The notes under the pieces were generated by a model. It ran no database searches, was not told the origin of the DNA, and saw only the letters and a list, made by a program, of their open reading frames with translations. A stretch of DNA of 64,000 bases, taken from positions 1 through 64,000 of the forward strand of contig JBEVWG010000035.1 of assembly GCA_040506705.1 (NCBI GenBank). Direction: 5' to 3'. The stretch comes from Thiodiazotropha sp040506705 (GTDB lineage: Bacteria; Pseudomonadota; Gammaproteobacteria; Chromatiales; Chromatiaceae). The translations under genes were made by a program, and so were the position numbers. Below are positions 7,826-16,558 of this stretch, one piece after another. How positions within the stretch are numbered: position 1 is the stretch's first letter; every line of letters starts with the position of its first letter.

Positions 7826-9529
7826 TCAGCCACCCGGCGGGCCGGTCAGAGATGAGAAAGTTCTCGCCCAAACGCCACTTTTTTGTACCGCCAGCGGAAG
7901 TTGTGTTTGTGCCTTCAATGCCTGCTCCCGACTTTCAAAGCTGCCCCAGACAAGTGCATACCAAGGCAAGCCTTTTCTTTGCGTTTTCACTGTAAACACT
8001 TGATTAACGAGGTTATTTAACTTAATGAACCGTGAAAGCGAGGCGATATTTTCAACAGCTATTAATTGAAGCGTATAGTTTTGAGGTGGCTGTTCATGCG
8101 CCCACTCCATGGACAGGGTAAGCTGATCTTTTTGTACCGGTTTTGTCGGTGTCTCTATAGGCGGTAGAGTCACCTCGGCCAAATTTTCAGTCGCTTTACT
8201 CTCTATCTGGGATGGAATTTCATCTGCTATTTCTGGCTCCACCGCTTCAGCAGCCAGGCCAACAACTTCTGTAGATTCTGGGGACTGAGCGCCACTCACA
8301 GCACCTGCATCTGGCTCTTCGACAGGAGTCACCTGCTCTGCTAGACGTATCTCTTCTGCCGCCACTTGCAGCGACTCTTCTTCCGCCTCAGGGATATCGA
8401 TGGTTTGCGGTGGCAGATCCTCAGCCAGGGGCGACTCTATCGGTACCGGATCGCTTACCGGCTCCTCTACCAGAGTTTCAACTGCCTTATTACTTGCGAG
8501 ACCCACATCTCCGACCGGAGTTTCAGGTAGTGAGGGTAGCAAATCAGCGCCAGAGTCTCTCTCAGCTTGGGTATCGACAAGCTCAGCTTGTGCAGTTGTG
8601 TCTACTTCATCTGGCTGTTGCGCATCATTACTGCTAACGGCTTCCTCTGGTGATGGCAGGACAATCTGACTGCTTTCCTGCCCTGTGACAGCTGCGGTTG
8701 GGTTCTGCTCTACCTCAGACGGGTCAAACAGCGAGTTGATCGGACCCTGGAACAGTAGCAGTATCAGAATAATGGAGAGAATGGGTACGCCAATCGTGAC
8801 AAGCTGCTTTCTGTAAACACTGAGAAAAGGCTGATTTGTGCTGCCTAGCTGTCCAATCTCATTCAGGATTTCATTCGCTAACCGCCCCGGAACCCCTCCT
8901 GTCTCCCGATGTAACCGGCTTAATTTCGCCTCATCCAGGTAAAATTGCTCAGACAGCCCCTCACTCTTCAATACAAAGTGCATGAAGCCAGTTGCCTCCT
9001 GCAGAGTCAGTGCAGGCATGTCGATGGCCTGTATCGCTTGTGGTGTCATCACCTGCAGCTGAGGTGTTGAAAGCAGCAGATCAATCTGCTCATCAGCGAA
9101 CAGGACGATACTGACCAATCTTGCACCTTCCACCTGACGCTCAAACAGACGCAGCAGGGTCATCAGGCTGGTTGGAGGAAGCATTTGCGCATCGTCAATC
9201 AGCAAGACGGGAACTCGACCTCTTTTCCTCAAAACCTCAAAGCGATCAGCGAGACGCTGCATCAGGTCTCCTGCAATATCAGGCAAGCCACTACAACGCG
9301 CAATAAATGCAAGTAGACGCTCAGGCTGCAAGGTTGGTTCAGCAGAAAAATGGCATACAACCCAATTCTCCGGCGCTGACTGCTGGAGTCTGGATGCTAA
9401 AAGAGATTTGCCAATACCCGCCGGCCCTCTGACCAACGGCACCAGCTCACTGTTCTCGATTAGATGACGAACGAGATCGAGGTGAGCGCTAACTTCTGGT
9501 GTAGAAAAGAACTCATTGGAATCAGACAC
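7826..9529 (-). CDS. damX: DamX-like AAA ATPase with C-terminal SPOR domain
   Basis: A 567-residue inner-membrane protein probably acting in cell division. The N-terminal cytoplasmic ExeA/AAA-type ATPase domain has Walker A GPAGIGKS (35-42) and Walker B PVLLIDDAQ (107-115). One transmembrane helix follows at about 243-261, then a long acidic Pro/Glu/Val-rich periplasmic linker (about 265-480), then a SPOR domain over the last 80 residues that should bind denuded septal peptidoglycan. Position after aroK-aroB is the conserved aroKB-damX order. Enterobacterial DamX lacks an intact ATPase, whereas homologues in other gammaproteobacteria keep the AAA module as here. Confidence 0.85.
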   Translation of the reverse strand: MSDSNEFFSTPEVSAHLDLVRHLIENSELVPLVRGPAGIGKSLLASRLQQSAPENWVVCHFSAEPTLQPERLLAFIARCSGLPDIAGDLMQRLADRFEVLRKRGRVPVLLIDDAQMLPPTSLMTLLRLFERQVEGARLVSIVLFADEQIDLLLSTPQLQVMTPQAIQAIDMPALTLQEATGFMHFVLKSEGLSEQFYLDEAKLSRLHRETGGVPGRLANEILNEIGQLGSTNQPFLSVYRKQLVTIGVPILSIILILLLFQGPINSLFDPSEVEQNPTAAVTGQESSQIVLPSPEEAVSSNDAQQPDEVDTTAQAELVDTQAERDSGADLLPSLPETPVGDVGLASNKAVETLVEEPVSDPVPIESPLAEDLPPQTIDIPEAEEESLQVAAEEIRLAEQVTPVEEPDAGAVSGAQSPESTEVVGLAAEAVEPEIADEIPSQIESKATENLAEVTLPPIETPTKPVQKDQLTLSMEWAHEQPPQNYTLQLIAVENIASLSRFIKLNNLVNQVFTVKTQRKGLPWYALVWGSFESREQALKAQTQLPLAVQKSGVWARTFSSLTGPPGG

Positions 9530-9553
9530 TATTGTCCCCGCAAAAAAATGAGA

Positions 9554-10645
9554 TCAATTAGAATAATGCACTAAGGTTTGCTCTAACAACTCTCTATCGA
9601 AATCATCAGTGACCAAAGATTGGCCGATTTCTTTAAGAAGAACAAGCCTCAACTGTCCATCCACAACTTTTTTATCAACTGCCATCAATTCAAGAAAGCG
9701 TGCTGGTGTCAGTTCTCTTGGTGGATTCACAGGCAACTTAGCCCGCTCTATGAGACGAATCGTACGATCAAACGACTGCTGTGAAAACCAGCCGAGTCTA
9801 AGGGATAGATCGGCGGCCATACACATCCCTGTTCCTACAGCTTCACCATGCAGCCACTCTCCATAGCCCATTCCAGTTTCTATAGCATGCCCAAAGGTAT
9901 GACCCAGATTAAGCAATGCACGCTGACCGGCCTCTTTTTCGTCAGCCTCAACAACATCAGCCTTACATCGGCATGAGACCTGAATGGCGTGGGCCAATAA
10001 AGCTGGATCTCGTGCCAGCAGGCCATCCATGTTCTCTTCAAGCCAACTGAAAAACGGCTCATCGACGATCAGTCCATACTTGATTATCTCAGCCAAACCC
10101 GATGAAAACTGCCTGTCATCAAGGGTTTTCAATGTCGCGGTGTCTGCCAGCACCAACCGAGGCTGATAGAAGGCGCCAACCATATTTTTTCCCAGCTTAT
10201 GATTCACACCCGTCTTACCCCCGACAGAAGAGTCGACCTGGGCTAACAGCGTCGTTGGCACCTGAATAAAATGAATACCACGTTGATAGGTTGCCGCAGC
10301 GAAACCGGTCATATCGCCAATCACGCCGCCACCCAAAGCGATGAGCGTGGATTGACGGGTGAAGCGATGCTCAAGCAAAGCAGTATAAATACGATTCACC
10401 ATATCCAGGGTTTTATACTGTTCACCATCAGGCAGAATAGAGGTCGCCACCTCATAGTCAGCCAGTGCATCAATGGTTTTCTGCAGATAGAGCGGTGCTA
10501 CTGTTTCATTGCTCACCACCATAACCTGACGCCCTGGAATCGCTTCTCGGTAGTGGTCTCTGTCGGCATAGAGACCTTCGCCAATGAAAATTGGATAACT
10601 TCTGTCGCCTAAATCGACATCCAATCGTTTTTCATAGTTACTCAA
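9554..10645 (-). CDS. aroB: 3-dehydroquinate synthase
   Basis: Second step of the shikimate pathway: converts DAHP to 3-dehydroquinate using NAD and a divalent metal in the cytoplasm. The 363-residue length is standard. The NAD-binding GGGVIGD is at residues 105-111, followed by VPTTLLAQVDSSVGGKTGVN, whose lysine is a family hallmark. The metal-ligand histidine motifs NLGHTFGHA and LHGEAVGTG are intact. It lies 10 bp downstream of aroK and 24 bp upstream of the damX-like gene, in one operon. Confidence 0.96.
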   Translation of the reverse strand: MSNYEKRLDVDLGDRSYPIFIGEGLYADRDHYREAIPGRQVMVVSNETVAPLYLQKTIDALADYEVATSILPDGEQYKTLDMVNRIYTALLEHRFTRQSTLIALGGGVIGDMTGFAAATYQRGIHFIQVPTTLLAQVDSSVGGKTGVNHKLGKNMVGAFYQPRLVLADTATLKTLDDRQFSSGLAEIIKYGLIVDEPFFSWLEENMDGLLARDPALLAHAIQVSCRCKADVVEADEKEAGQRALLNLGHTFGHAIETGMGYGEWLHGEAVGTGMCMAADLSLRLGWFSQQSFDRTIRLIERAKLPVNPPRELTPARFLELMAVDKKVVDGQLRLVLLKEIGQSLVTDDFDRELLEQTLVHYSN

Positions 10646-10655
10646 GGCTTAAATC

Positions 10656-11177
10656 CTACGAATTAAGTGAAATGATCTGTTTACGTATATCCTGAACCAC
10701 GGCCTGGGTGTTCCTGCCCTCAGTACTGACCAATATATCAGAGGTCTGTCGATAGAGAGGATCCCGTTCCTCCATCAGTGATTTCAATTTCGACTTGGGG
10801 TCATCAGTCTGAAGCAGCGGACGATTCTTATCTCTGTGGGTTCTCTCATACTGCTGCTCTACAGTACAGTGCAGATAGATCACTAAACCCCTTGATGACA
10901 AGACTTTGCGATTCTCCTCGTTGGTCACTGCCCCACCACCAGTCGCCAGAACAATCCCGTCTCTTGCCGTTAATTCGTTGATCACCTCTTGTTCACGTAA
11001 GCGAAAGCCCTTTTCTCCTTCAAACTCAAATATGGTTGGAATATCAACACCCGTTCGGCGCTGTATTTCCTGATCGGAGTCGATAAACTCCTTTCGGAAA
11101 TATTCGGCCAGCTGTCGTCCGACAGTGGTCTTTCCAGCTCCCATGGGGCCGATTAGAAATAGGTTTTGAACATGCAT
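10656..11177 (-). CDS. aroK: Shikimate kinase
   Basis: Phosphorylates shikimate with ATP in the aromatic amino acid pathway. I take ATG 11177 (MHVQNLFLIG) because the alignment-conserved start lies here; a 22-residue extension with a hydrophobic tail is unlikely. The P-loop GPMGAGKTT is at 10-18. DSDQEI is the shikimate-binding DxD-type segment, GGGAV follows, and the lid arginines lie in THRDKNRPLL. Length 173 aa matches the family. It is first of aroK-aroB-damX and is separated from pilQ by a strong terminator, so it should have its own promoter in 11178-11323. Confidence 0.95.
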   Translation of the reverse strand: MHVQNLFLIGPMGAGKTTVGRQLAEYFRKEFIDSDQEIQRRTGVDIPTIFEFEGEKGFRLREQEVINELTARDGIVLATGGGAVTNEENRKVLSSRGLVIYLHCTVEQQYERTHRDKNRPLLQTDDPKSKLKSLMEERDPLYRQTSDILVSTEGRNTQAVVQDIRKQIISLNS

Positions 11178-11323
11178 ACAATCATTGATAAACCGAAGTG
11201 ACAGAAGAGTAATGATCAACTTATACAGCACATTAGGCCGCACAGAAAAGGATTATTCGCTTAGTTAGCAAGATTCCTGAGACAAGCTGGCAAAAAATCA
11301 GTGCTGAACAGGTTATATTCTAC

Positions 11324-11352
11324 AAAAAAAAGGCGCGCCTTTCAGGCGCGCC
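11324..11352 (-). terminator. Intrinsic terminator after pilQ
   Basis: On the minus strand GGCGCGCC (11345-11352) and GGCGCGCC (11332-11339) form a perfect 8-bp GC-rich stem with a 5-base loop, followed by eight U. It lies about 25 bp beyond the pilQ stop and separates the pil operon from aroKB. Confidence 0.92.
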
Positions 11353-11376
11353 TTACTCATGATATCAGAGGACGAG

Positions 11377-13566
11377 CTAGCGAACTGTAAGGGTCTCCTT
11401 GAGGATTTTCGGTGTTACGAAAATCAGCAATTCGTTATTGTCGTCAACCTGCTCGTTACGTCTGAACAGCACACCTGCATATGGGATGTCACCGAAGAAG
11501 GGGACCTTCTCCGTGCTCTTGGTTTTGTTTCTCTCAAAAACACCACCCAATACAACTGTCTCCCCGTTATCCACAAGCACTGTAGTCTCGATCTCACGTG
11601 TATCAATAGGAGGAACGCCTAAAATTGAACGTGTGTAATCAGGATTGTCCTTGTTGATGATGAGGTCCATTCTGATTCTGTCGTCCGGGGTAATATGAGG
11701 TGTCACGTCAAGCTTCAACAGCGCTTCTTTAAAGGAGATTTTAGTTGCGCCACTGGAGGTAGACTCCTGATAAGGTATCTCAACACCCTGCTTGATAGAG
11801 GCCTGGGTCTGATCAGAGGTAATCACTCGAGGACTAGAAATCAACTCGCCTCGACCTTCAGTCTGCATCGCCGTCAGTTCCAACTGCAACAGATAGCTAC
11901 CGACCTTGCCCACTAGAAAATTCAATCCACCGGAAGCCGAATTGACCGGCAAATTCACCATCAAGGCTTCCCGGTTGGCATCAGTGCCGTCAGTATCATT
12001 ATTCTCGATACCTGGTGCGATACCGGATGAGTTATCCAGATAGCCCGGCAAAGCGCCTGCAGTCAAGGTGAAATTATCATCGAAAGATCCATCGAAATTT
12101 GCACCGAAACGTACACCTAAGTCCTTGGCAAAATCGTTGTTGGCAATCACGATTCTTGACTCAATGAGCACCTGCCTGACCGGGATATCCAGCTTCTGCA
12201 GCAAGCGGCGGATATCTTCCAGTTTCGCAGAGGTATCCTGAATCAAGAGTGTATTGGTTCGAACATCAACGGTTACATTGCCCCTCTCCGAGAGAAGCCT
12301 GTTCTCTTCAGATTTCAGCAGTTCAGCCAAATCTTCAGCCTTGGCGTAGTTAACCTGGATGAAATCGGAGCGAAGCGGCGCCAGCTCTTCAATTTTCTGC
12401 TGTGACTCCAGCTCGAGCTGTTCCCGTGCCGCCACCTCTTCAGTCGGCGCCACCATAATCACATTATCAATCTGGCGTTTGGTCAAGCCCTTCGATTTAA
12501 GGATGATATCGAGAGCCTGATCCCAGGGTACATTTTTCAGCCTCAGGGTAATCCTGCCATCCACGGTGTCACTGGTCACCAGGTTCAAGCCGGTAAAATC
12601 TGCCAGCAATTGAAGCACAGCTCGTACCTCGATATCCTGAAAGTTCAGTGACAGCCTGTCTCCGGTAAAAACCAGTCTCTCTTTAAGCAGGTCCTCTTTC
12701 TCCTGTTTGGAGAGTGAACGAACCTCTACAGCAAAGACTTCGTTTGCCTGATAGGCAAGATAGTCATACTCACCAGTAGGAGTTATTTCGATGACGACAT
12801 TCTCACCAACAGTCTTGGTTACAATCTTGGTGACGGGCGTCGCGAAATCCATGACATCCAATGACTGAATAAGGGAATTGTCAATTGAGGCTTTAAAAAC
12901 CTCCATGATAATCTTTCCACCCTTCTCACGCACATCGACTGGAACAGACGGATTACCCAAAGTAACAAGAACACGCCCATCACCTGACTCACCACGACGA
13001 AAATCGATATTGGCGATATCAAAATTACCACCAGTAGAGATAGCCTCCGCTGTCTCGTCAGAGGTTACTGTCGAGGCAGTTGGCTCCTGAGCTAAACTTG
13101 CACTTGAGCCTATACCCTGATTGCTGACATCCAGAGTGATCAAAACATTGGAATCTACAATCTCTGTCTTGTACCCCACCAATGAGGATAGATTGACAAC
13201 AATTCGTGTTCTGCTACCAGCCTCAAGCGCAGTGATGCTGTGAGCGGGGCCGACACCAATCAGCTTGGTCTTGTAACCCAGAGAACTGCTGACGCCAGAA
13301 AAGTCGAAAGAGATGCGAGCTGGATTCTCAGTAACGAAACTCGCAGGCTCCTCGACAGCCCCTGACATCCCCAAAGTAATCTGAACCCTGTCCCCAGGTA
13401 GCGCGGAAAAATCTATCGACTGCAGGGAAGGCCCGGCCATTGCCACGAGGGGCAAGCCCCACAAAATCAACAGAAACATCAACCCGTTAACTCGGTGCGT
13501 TAAGCCACGAACCAGTCCAGATTGTTCCATCCCACAGTGTCTGAGTGCCATTGGCAAACCCCTCAT
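11377..13566 (-). CDS. pilQ: Type IV pilus secretin PilQ
   Basis: Outer-membrane secretin through which the type IV pilus is extruded. It has an N-terminal signal sequence (hydrophobic stretch near 28-43), two AMIN-type peptidoglycan-binding regions (about 48-125 and 185-275), an STN/N0 domain starting near LNFQDIEVRAVLQLL, an N1 domain and the C-terminal secretin barrel with VPFFGDIPYAGVLFRR. Length 729 aa is usual. It is the last gene of pilMNOPQ, 16 bp after pilP. The first possible Met is used here; an internal Met could be the true start. Confidence 0.95.
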   Translation of the reverse strand: MRGLPMALRHCGMEQSGLVRGLTHRVNGLMFLLILWGLPLVAMAGPSLQSIDFSALPGDRVQITLGMSGAVEEPASFVTENPARISFDFSGVSSSLGYKTKLIGVGPAHSITALEAGSRTRIVVNLSSLVGYKTEIVDSNVLITLDVSNQGIGSSASLAQEPTASTVTSDETAEAISTGGNFDIANIDFRRGESGDGRVLVTLGNPSVPVDVREKGGKIIMEVFKASIDNSLIQSLDVMDFATPVTKIVTKTVGENVVIEITPTGEYDYLAYQANEVFAVEVRSLSKQEKEDLLKERLVFTGDRLSLNFQDIEVRAVLQLLADFTGLNLVTSDTVDGRITLRLKNVPWDQALDIILKSKGLTKRQIDNVIMVAPTEEVAAREQLELESQQKIEELAPLRSDFIQVNYAKAEDLAELLKSEENRLLSERGNVTVDVRTNTLLIQDTSAKLEDIRRLLQKLDIPVRQVLIESRIVIANNDFAKDLGVRFGANFDGSFDDNFTLTAGALPGYLDNSSGIAPGIENNDTDGTDANREALMVNLPVNSASGGLNFLVGKVGSYLLQLELTAMQTEGRGELISSPRVITSDQTQASIKQGVEIPYQESTSSGATKISFKEALLKLDVTPHITPDDRIRMDLIINKDNPDYTRSILGVPPIDTREIETTVLVDNGETVVLGGVFERNKTKSTEKVPFFGDIPYAGVLFRRNEQVDDNNELLIFVTPKILKETLTVR

Positions 13567-13582
13567 CTCGAAATCCTCTTGA

Positions 13583-14122
13583 CTATTCCGCCAACGCTAG
13601 CGAAGCCTGACGCTCAATGTAACCACCAGAACCATCCTGGACGATTTCGTTCAATTCGATTCTGTCTTCAGTAATCAGCATGATACGGCCATGATTCTGG
13701 CCCATATAGTTGCCATTCTTTACCTTATGCACCGTTCCCTCTTTGGTCTTCACAAGACCCCAAGCAACTCCGGTCTGCTCCAAAGTTCCAACCATGCGGA
13801 TCGAATCTAGCGGAAAACCTTCCAACTCTTCCTTACGTCGATTGATATCGGGACGTAGACCATTACCAGCAACACTGGTAGCCTCGGCCTGTTCGCCTGA
13901 CATATCAACAAATGGATTGCGGCGACCAGCTTCAGTGTAGAGAAAGGTTTCAATCTGCTTGATCTCAGGCAGGGGTTCTATCCGTGCAGGAGGCGCCGAT
14001 TTTTGATCAGCTACATAATTTCTCAACTCATCCAGATTAGGGTTTGCGCAGCCAAAGATCATTAGCATGGGCAACGAAGAGATCAGCAATCTGTATTTTT
14101 GCAGCATAATACTCACGCTCAC
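13583..14122 (-). CDS. pilP: Type IV pilus lipoprotein PilP
   Basis: Inner-membrane-anchored periplasmic lipoprotein linking the PilN/PilO platform to the PilQ secretin. Its signal peptide ends in the lipobox MIFGC near residue 25. The C-terminal beta-domain contains GLVKTKEGTVHKVKNGNYMG, typical of the PilP HR-like fold. The start overlaps the pilO stop by four bases (ATGA), indicating translational coupling. Length 179 aa is normal. Confidence 0.94.
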   Translation of the reverse strand: MSVSIMLQKYRLLISSLPMLMIFGCANPNLDELRNYVADQKSAPPARIEPLPEIKQIETFLYTEAGRRNPFVDMSGEQAEATSVAGNGLRPDINRRKEELEGFPLDSIRMVGTLEQTGVAWGLVKTKEGTVHKVKNGNYMGQNHGRIMLITEDRIELNEIVQDGSGGYIERQASLALAE

Positions 14123-14718
14123 TCTCCCTCCTCTTCATCAAGATAGCGGTAGGTTTTGGCTGTGGCTTGCAACACAAGTTCTGTATTAGACGACTTGGCA
14201 TTGCCCCGCTTAATCTTAATGTCATGAATGGTTACGATACGCGGCAGAGCAGCCAATCCACTGATAAAATTTCCGAATTCATGGTACTTACCATTCACAA
14301 CGATCTGTATCGGCAACTCAGCATAAAACTCCCTTGGTACTTCTGCTAGCGGCTTGAAGAGTTCAAACTCAAGCCCCGATGCCAAACCGGTCTGAGACAC
14401 ATCCACCAATAATTCAGCAACTTCTGTCTTATCCGGCAGCTGCCTCAACATGGTACCAAAAGACTGCTTCATCTCTTCCAGCTGCTGGCGGTAAGCATCC
14501 AGATTTGAAGCTTTCGCCTGCTTGGTCTCAAACTCCTTGCGTAAGACCTGCTCCTTACTCTGTACAGCTTCGAGACCATTGAGCTGATCTTCGATTATCA
14601 GGTAGTAACCTGCTGCAATCACAATTACTGCAACAAGCACCACAGCAACAGCCTTAACCGGCGTTGGCCAGATACCAATATTATTCAGGTCTAGTTCATT
14701 GAGATCTTCTAAATTCAT
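14119..14718 (-). CDS. pilO: Type IV pilus assembly protein PilO
   Basis: Bitopic inner-membrane protein forming a heterodimer with PilN. It has a short cytoplasmic N-terminus, a transmembrane helix near residues 23-45, a coiled coil (about 50-100) and a periplasmic ferredoxin-like domain (FGNFISGLAALPRIV). Length 199 aa. It overlaps pilN and pilP by four bases at each end. Confidence 0.94.
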   Translation of the reverse strand: MNLEDLNELDLNNIGIWPTPVKAVAVVLVAVIVIAAGYYLIIEDQLNGLEAVQSKEQVLRKEFETKQAKASNLDAYRQQLEEMKQSFGTMLRQLPDKTEVAELLVDVSQTGLASGLEFELFKPLAEVPREFYAELPIQIVVNGKYHEFGNFISGLAALPRIVTIHDIKIKRGNAKSSNTELVLQATAKTYRYLDEEEGE

Positions 14719-15275
14719 TCTTCCACCTCCGCTGTCTGGGAGGTTTGTTTCACCGTTAGCTTGAAGTTACTGTAACCCGTTCCGGTCTTCTCTTTGCTCT
14801 CGATAAAATCCAGTGTTGGACTATCCAGCCACTCAGAGCTATCGATATTTCGCATCAAGGAAGAGACCCGGGCATTGGATTGAGCCTGCCCTTTAAAAGC
14901 AACTTTATTACCTGACTGCTCAATCTCATCGAGATAGACCCCATCGGGCAGAGTTGACACAACCTCATCAAACAGATGTACGATCTGTGGCCGACTACTC
15001 TGCAACTCTTGAATGATGTTCATTCTGGCCAGTAGATTTTGTTTGGTCTTGTCCAGATCACGAATTTCGCTAATCTGCTTTTCAACCGCCTTGATCTCTT
15101 GCTTCAGGTAGTTGTTTCGCTGATCTTGCGCCTCTATTTGAGACTGGATGATGCTGTGAACACCATATACAGCAAAGGCGGATAGGAGCGCCCCTGCCAG
15201 GACCATCATCCCAAACTCTTTCTGGCGCTCTTTACGTTCAGCTTCCCGCCATGGGAGTAAGTTAATGCGCGCCAT
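14715..15275 (-). CDS. pilN: Type IV pilus assembly protein PilN
   Basis: Inner-membrane platform protein. The N-terminal MARINLLPWREAER is the conserved segment that docks into cytoplasmic PilM. A transmembrane helix (about 24-43), a coiled coil and a periplasmic domain follow. Length 186 aa. The start overlaps the pilM stop (TGATG arrangement). Confidence 0.95.
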   Translation of the reverse strand: MARINLLPWREAERKERQKEFGMMVLAGALLSAFAVYGVHSIIQSQIEAQDQRNNYLKQEIKAVEKQISEIRDLDKTKQNLLARMNIIQELQSSRPQIVHLFDEVVSTLPDGVYLDEIEQSGNKVAFKGQAQSNARVSSLMRNIDSSEWLDSPTLDFIESKEKTGTGYSNFKLTVKQTSQTAEVEE

Positions 15276-16348
15276 CAGTCGAAACTCCTCAGTGCGAGAC
15301 CACAGGCAATCATTAATGCGGGAGCATCAGCACTCAACGCCTGTGGTTTTACCCTGGATGAAACCGACATGTTAGCGAACGGATTCGCCACCGATGCCGG
15401 GGTTCCCAACTTCTCTTCCACTAAATCATCAATACCCGGTATGGATGAACTGCCGCCAGCCAGGATAATATGATCCACGCTGTTGTAGGCACTGGAGGAG
15501 AAGAAAAACTGAAGTGATCGGCTAACCTGCTGTGCCATCGCCTCTTTGAAAGGCTCCAACACTTCAGGGATGTAGTTATCAGGAAGACCACCCTGACGTT
15601 TAGCCATACCAGCTTCTTCAATTGAGAGTCCGTAGCGTCTCTGAATCTCTTCAGTCAGCTGACGGCCACCAAAATTCTGTTCACGTGTGTAGATGATCTT
15701 ATTGTTGTGGAGCACATTCAGTGTCGTTGTCGTAGCACCGATGTCAGCAATGGCGATGGTCTGATCCTCACCATGCTCGGGAAGCTGATCCAGTAACTGG
15801 GAGCAGGCATTCTCCATCGCGTAAGCTTCAACATCCACAATATTGCCAGTAAGACCTGCGATATCCAAAGCTTCAACCCGATCATCCACGTTTTCGCTAC
15901 GGGAAGCAGCCAGTAACACATCCACCAACTCCGGATTTTTCTCCGAAGGCCCGATCACCTCGAAATCGAGATTGACCTCTTCCAATGGGTAGGGGATGTA
16001 CTGATCCGCTTCTAACTGGATTTGGCTCTCCAGCTCTTGATCAGACAGGGAGGCAGGCATGGAAATTACTTTCGTAATGACTGCCGACCCTGAAACGGCT
16101 ACAGCAGCATGCTTTGCCTTCGAGCCGGAACGCCGGACCGCAGCACGTATCGCTTCGCCAACAGCATCAACTTCAGCGATGTTCTTTTCAACGACAGCAT
16201 TGCCGGGGAGTGGCTCCACGCCATAAGCTTCGACACGATAGGTCGAACCGGTGCGCCCAGTAGCTTGCGACAACTCCAGCAGCTTAACTGCCGTAGAACT
16301 GATGTCGATGCCTATTAAAGGCGGCTTTTTTCTTCCGAATAGTGACAT
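15275..16348 (-). CDS. pilM: Type IV pilus assembly ATPase-fold protein PilM
   Basis: Cytoplasmic actin-like protein that binds the PilN N-terminus and couples pilus motors to the envelope complex. It begins with FGRKKPPLIGIDISSTAVKLLEL, an actin-fold phosphate-1 segment; a second is IADIGATTTTLNV and the adenosine segment is ILAGGSSSIPG. Length 357 aa. It is first of pilMNOPQ and divergent from mrcA, a conserved arrangement in pseudomonads and relatives. The shared 210-bp gap should hold both promoters. Confidence 0.95.
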   Translation of the reverse strand: MSLFGRKKPPLIGIDISSTAVKLLELSQATGRTGSTYRVEAYGVEPLPGNAVVEKNIAEVDAVGEAIRAAVRRSGSKAKHAAVAVSGSAVITKVISMPASLSDQELESQIQLEADQYIPYPLEEVNLDFEVIGPSEKNPELVDVLLAASRSENVDDRVEALDIAGLTGNIVDVEAYAMENACSQLLDQLPEHGEDQTIAIADIGATTTTLNVLHNNKIIYTREQNFGGRQLTEEIQRRYGLSIEEAGMAKRQGGLPDNYIPEVLEPFKEAMAQQVSRSLQFFFSSSAYNSVDHIILAGGSSSIPGIDDLVEEKLGTPASVANPFANMSVSSRVKPQALSADAPALMIACGLALRSFD

Positions 16349-16558
16349 GCGGTTTACCCAAACGATCCTTATGCCGCAGAACTTAACTAGGATTCTCTTT
16401 AACTAGAGTAAGTAACTATATAGCAGCAAATGATTTTTTTGTGAAGACATTTTTTCACAAATGAGCTGAAAAAGCTCGCATTTTATTTGCTAGACTATCT
16501 GACTTTGCATGGAAACCATTCTGTTCCCTCCGGATCAACCAATTCTGTGAACCAGCGC